Of a DNA stretch of 7,625 nt, positions 5,601 to 7,625 are shown one piece after another. Origin of the DNA: an uncultured Eggerthellaceae bacterium (GTDB lineage: Bacteria > Actinomycetota > Coriobacteriia > Coriobacteriales > Eggerthellaceae). A program made the position numbers and the translations under genes. The stretch spans positions 1-7,625 of the forward strand of contig CAKUNS010000050.1 in assembly GCA_934668515.1 (NCBI GenBank), given 5' to 3'. Every line of letters starts with the position of its first letter. Position 1 is the first letter of the stretch. The notes under the pieces were generated by a model. The model made no database searches. It worked only from the letters and a program-made list of their open reading frames with translations, and was not told where the DNA came from.

Positions 5601-7625
5601 TTACAGATCGATCACCGTGCAGGCTGGGTCGGCCATGCCCATCGCTTCTACCACTTCTTCATGACAGGTGAAGACGATGACTTGGCGCGTGCGTGCAAGC
5701 TGGGCCAACGCGCGAGCCGCACCTGCACGACGTTGCGAGTCGAAATTGACCAGGATGTCATCCGCCAAGATAGGCACCGATTCGCCGACGTTGTCTGCGC
5801 ACATCAGCAAAGCAATGCGCAACGCCAGGTAAAGCTGTTGACACGTTCCAAGCGACAGATGCTTGGGATCGCGCTCGTTGCGGGCCGCATCGGTGGCGAT
5901 GATCGTGCCTTCCGGCGAAAGAGCAACGCGAATCCACGCGCCGTCAGTCATAAGCGACAGAAGCTCGCCCGCGCGGCGGTAGACTTCGGGCTGACTGCGC
6001 GACCCCCACTCCTCAACCGCTTTTTCAAGAAGGAAGCGCGTCGTCAGCAAGTTGGCAAGATCGGCCTTGCCGTCAGCCATGCGGGTGCGCAGCTCTTGGT
6101 AATGCTGCTTCGCTTCGTCGAGTTCGCGCATATCGCGGGCGCGGGCCAACTGCTCACCCAATTCGCCATAGCGCAAGCCGATCTTCTCAAGCGAGGAAAC
6201 CATCTCATCGCGTTGTGCCGACTTACGGGCAACCACCTTGCCGATAGAGGATTCGTCGAGCGGAGTTGTACGCGTAGCCGACGAAACAAGGTTCGCCCAC
6301 TCTTCATCGGCGATTTCACCAACCGAGCAGATCAACCTGTTACGTTGCATGTCCAAATCGGACAGAGAATTCTTCGCATTCGCCAAACTGATCTCGTACG
6401 ACGCAGCCTGCTGGTTGCGCAGTTCGTTTTTGGCGCGGAAATCGCGGACTTCGTCAAGAATGGAGCGAGCGACGCGAATGGATCCACCGGTCTGACCGAA
6501 TCCGTTGCCGGAAAGCCAACGGGCGATCTGCTCGTCAATAGCCTCCTTGGCCGCTTTCGCCTGATCGAGTTTCTTCTTGTCTTGAAGCATCACCCATTGG
6601 GTATCCTGCAAACGCGAGTCGAAGGTCTTCTCATCACGCTCGGGACGGGCAACCAAGAACACGGCTGCGGCCGCCAGCACCAAGGCGAATAGAATGAGCA
6701 CTGCGCCCAAAACCGAGAAGGAAAGGCTGCCGATCACGCGCCCTTGCATGAAAACAGGAACGCCCAGAACTGCGAAAACGATGGGGAGCGCGATCGAAAG
6801 AATTATCTTCAAGGTGCGCTGGTTGGTTCTGTCGGTGGCTTTCGCCTCGTTGCCTTCCAACTCAGTCAGGGCATCATACGCAGCCACAGATGCAGCGTAG
6901 TCGCTCTCCGCGGTTTGCAGCGCGTGGTCGGCGCGTACCTGACGTTCCGACAAGTCGTCCATCTTCTCGCGCAAAGCACGCTCTTCGACTGGAGTAAGCT
7001 CAAGCAACTCAGGCTCGAAAGCGTTCGCGATGCCATCAGGAGCGGTGGCACGCTGCTGATCACGAGCCTGCTCCTTCAAGTCGGCGAGCTCGTCAAGAAG
7101 GATCTCTCGCTGCTCGTCCATTCTTTTCAACTGCGCGCGCTTGTCAATCAAAGAGTCAATCTGCTCGTTGGCGCTAGAGATTCGGCGCGAAAGTTCCTCG
7201 CGCTTACCCTCAAGCGCGCGGTACTCGCGCATCTCCGACTTCAAGCGCTCGGTCTCGTCAACCGCACGCTGGATACGCGCACGGGTCGCCTTCATGTCGT
7301 CGGCGATTCGCACGAGAGAATCCGTCGCCGATGCCGCCTTGGACGAATACGCCTGGATTCGATCGTTCACATCCGCAAGGGCATATGTCGGACTTGCTTC
7401 GGTTCCCGAACCCGCAGTAAGCAAATGAGACGTGATGTCGGTGGTGTTGCGAAGCGACCTCAGCTCATCAGACGTCAGCAAGAACATCGTGCGGAACGTC
7501 TCGCGGTCGATGTCGGCCACCACACTCTGATCGCCAATCAAACCATCGGCGTTGCGAGAGCGGGAAATCACCGTTTCATTTTCAAGAACAGTTATCTGAA
7601 CAGGTGATTCGTTGAATGTTTCACG
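5601..7625 (-). CDS. YhaN-like SbcC/Rad50-related ATPase with membrane hairpin, C-terminal part (5' end beyond window)
   Basis: 674 residues are visible and the frame is open to the right edge. A GTG at 7571 looks like a start but 18 in-frame codons precede it, so the gene is truncated by the window; Walker A must lie outside. Visible order: end of the N-terminal ATPase lobe with FRTMFLLTSDELRSL (44-58), coiled coil (~85-265), two hydrophobic segments (~271-293 and ~299-325), a second coiled-coil arm (~330-540), then the C-terminal lobe. That lobe has the ABC signature LSLGTCQQLYLAL (590-602), Walker B PILADD (618-623), D-loop NFDSQR (627-632) and H-loop FTCHEE (652-657). This matches YhaN of Bacillus subtilis, which pairs with the YhaO nuclease, relatives of SbcC and SbcD in DNA end processing. 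A YhaO/SbcD-like nuclease may lie upstream, but this is not visible. Family is firm; role is inferred. Confidence 0.87.
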   Translation of the reverse strand, partial: RETFNESPVQITVLENETVISRSRNADGLIGDQSVVADIDRETFRTMFLLTSDELRSLRNTTDITSHLLTAGSGTEASPTYALADVNDRIQAYSSKAASATDSLVRIADDMKATRARIQRAVDETERLKSEMREYRALEGKREELSRRISSANEQIDSLIDKRAQLKRMDEQREILLDELADLKEQARDQQRATAPDGIANAFEPELLELTPVEERALREKMDDLSERQVRADHALQTAESDYAASVAAYDALTELEGNEAKATDRTNQRTLKIILSIALPIVFAVLGVPVFMQGRVIGSLSFSVLGAVLILFALVLAAAAVFLVARPERDEKTFDSRLQDTQWVMLQDKKKLDQAKAAKEAIDEQIARWLSGNGFGQTGGSIRVARSILDEVRDFRAKNELRNQQAASYEISLANAKNSLSDLDMQRNRLICSVGEIADEEWANLVSSATRTTPLDESSIGKVVARKSAQRDEMVSSLEKIGLRYGELGEQLARARDMRELDEAKQHYQELRTRMADGKADLANLLTTRFLLEKAVEEWGSRSQPEVYRRAGELLSLMTDGAWIRVALSPEGTIIATDAARNERDPKHLSLGTCQQLYLALRIALLMCADNVGESVPILADDILVNFDSQRRAGAARALAQLARTRQVIVFTCHEEVVEAMGMADPACTVIDL

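Noticed and set aside
5592..7607. Long plus-strand frames (366 and 287 codons) opposite the ATPase gene
   Set aside because: The minus-strand frame has clear ABC signature, Walker B and H-loop motifs. The plus-strand translations resemble no family I know.

Overview
The window is chromosomal DNA from a moderately high-GC bacterium. Protein style and gene content suggest an anaerobic actinobacterium of the class Coriobacteriia (Eggerthellaceae-like, e.g. Eggerthella, Slackia or Gordonibacter relatives). That placement is inferred from recalled family resemblance, not from a database search. No rRNA, tRNA, CRISPR array, insertion sequence or phage gene was seen.

Left part (1-1470): the N-terminal end of a DASS/SLC13-type anion transporter gene runs off the left edge on the minus strand. 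It is divergent from a complete LysR-type regulator gene on the plus strand (460-1389). The 257-bp space between them holds a good extended -10 promoter for the transporter and short inverted repeats that could be regulator sites. This is the classic layout of a LysR regulator controlling its divergent neighbour. A strong hairpin with T runs on both sides (1433-1468) separates the regulator from the converging genes to the right.

Middle part (1553-5600): three tightly packed minus-strand genes, read right to left: purA (adenylosuccinate synthetase), purD (GAR synthetase) and a HemN/HemW-like radical SAM enzyme. Gaps of 4 and 6 bases, with Shine-Dalgarno sequences inside the end of the preceding gene, indicate one translationally coupled operon. 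A perfect TATAAT just upstream of purA could start it. PurD makes an early intermediate of de novo purine synthesis and PurA commits IMP to AMP. The role of the radical SAM protein is unknown; its cluster motif is HemW-like rather than canonical HemN-like.

Right part (5601-7625): the C-terminal ~674 residues of a large YhaN-like, SbcC/Rad50-related ATPase. The reading frame stays open through the right edge, so the gene is truncated by the window and its Walker A region lies outside. Two hydrophobic segments sit between the coiled-coil arms, roughly where SbcC and Rad50 carry a zinc hook, suggesting a membrane-attached relative.

Overall the window is mostly ordinary core metabolism. The points most worth a second look are the radical SAM gene inside a purine operon and the membrane hairpin in the SbcC-like ATPase. 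No clearly novel multi-gene system can be demonstrated.
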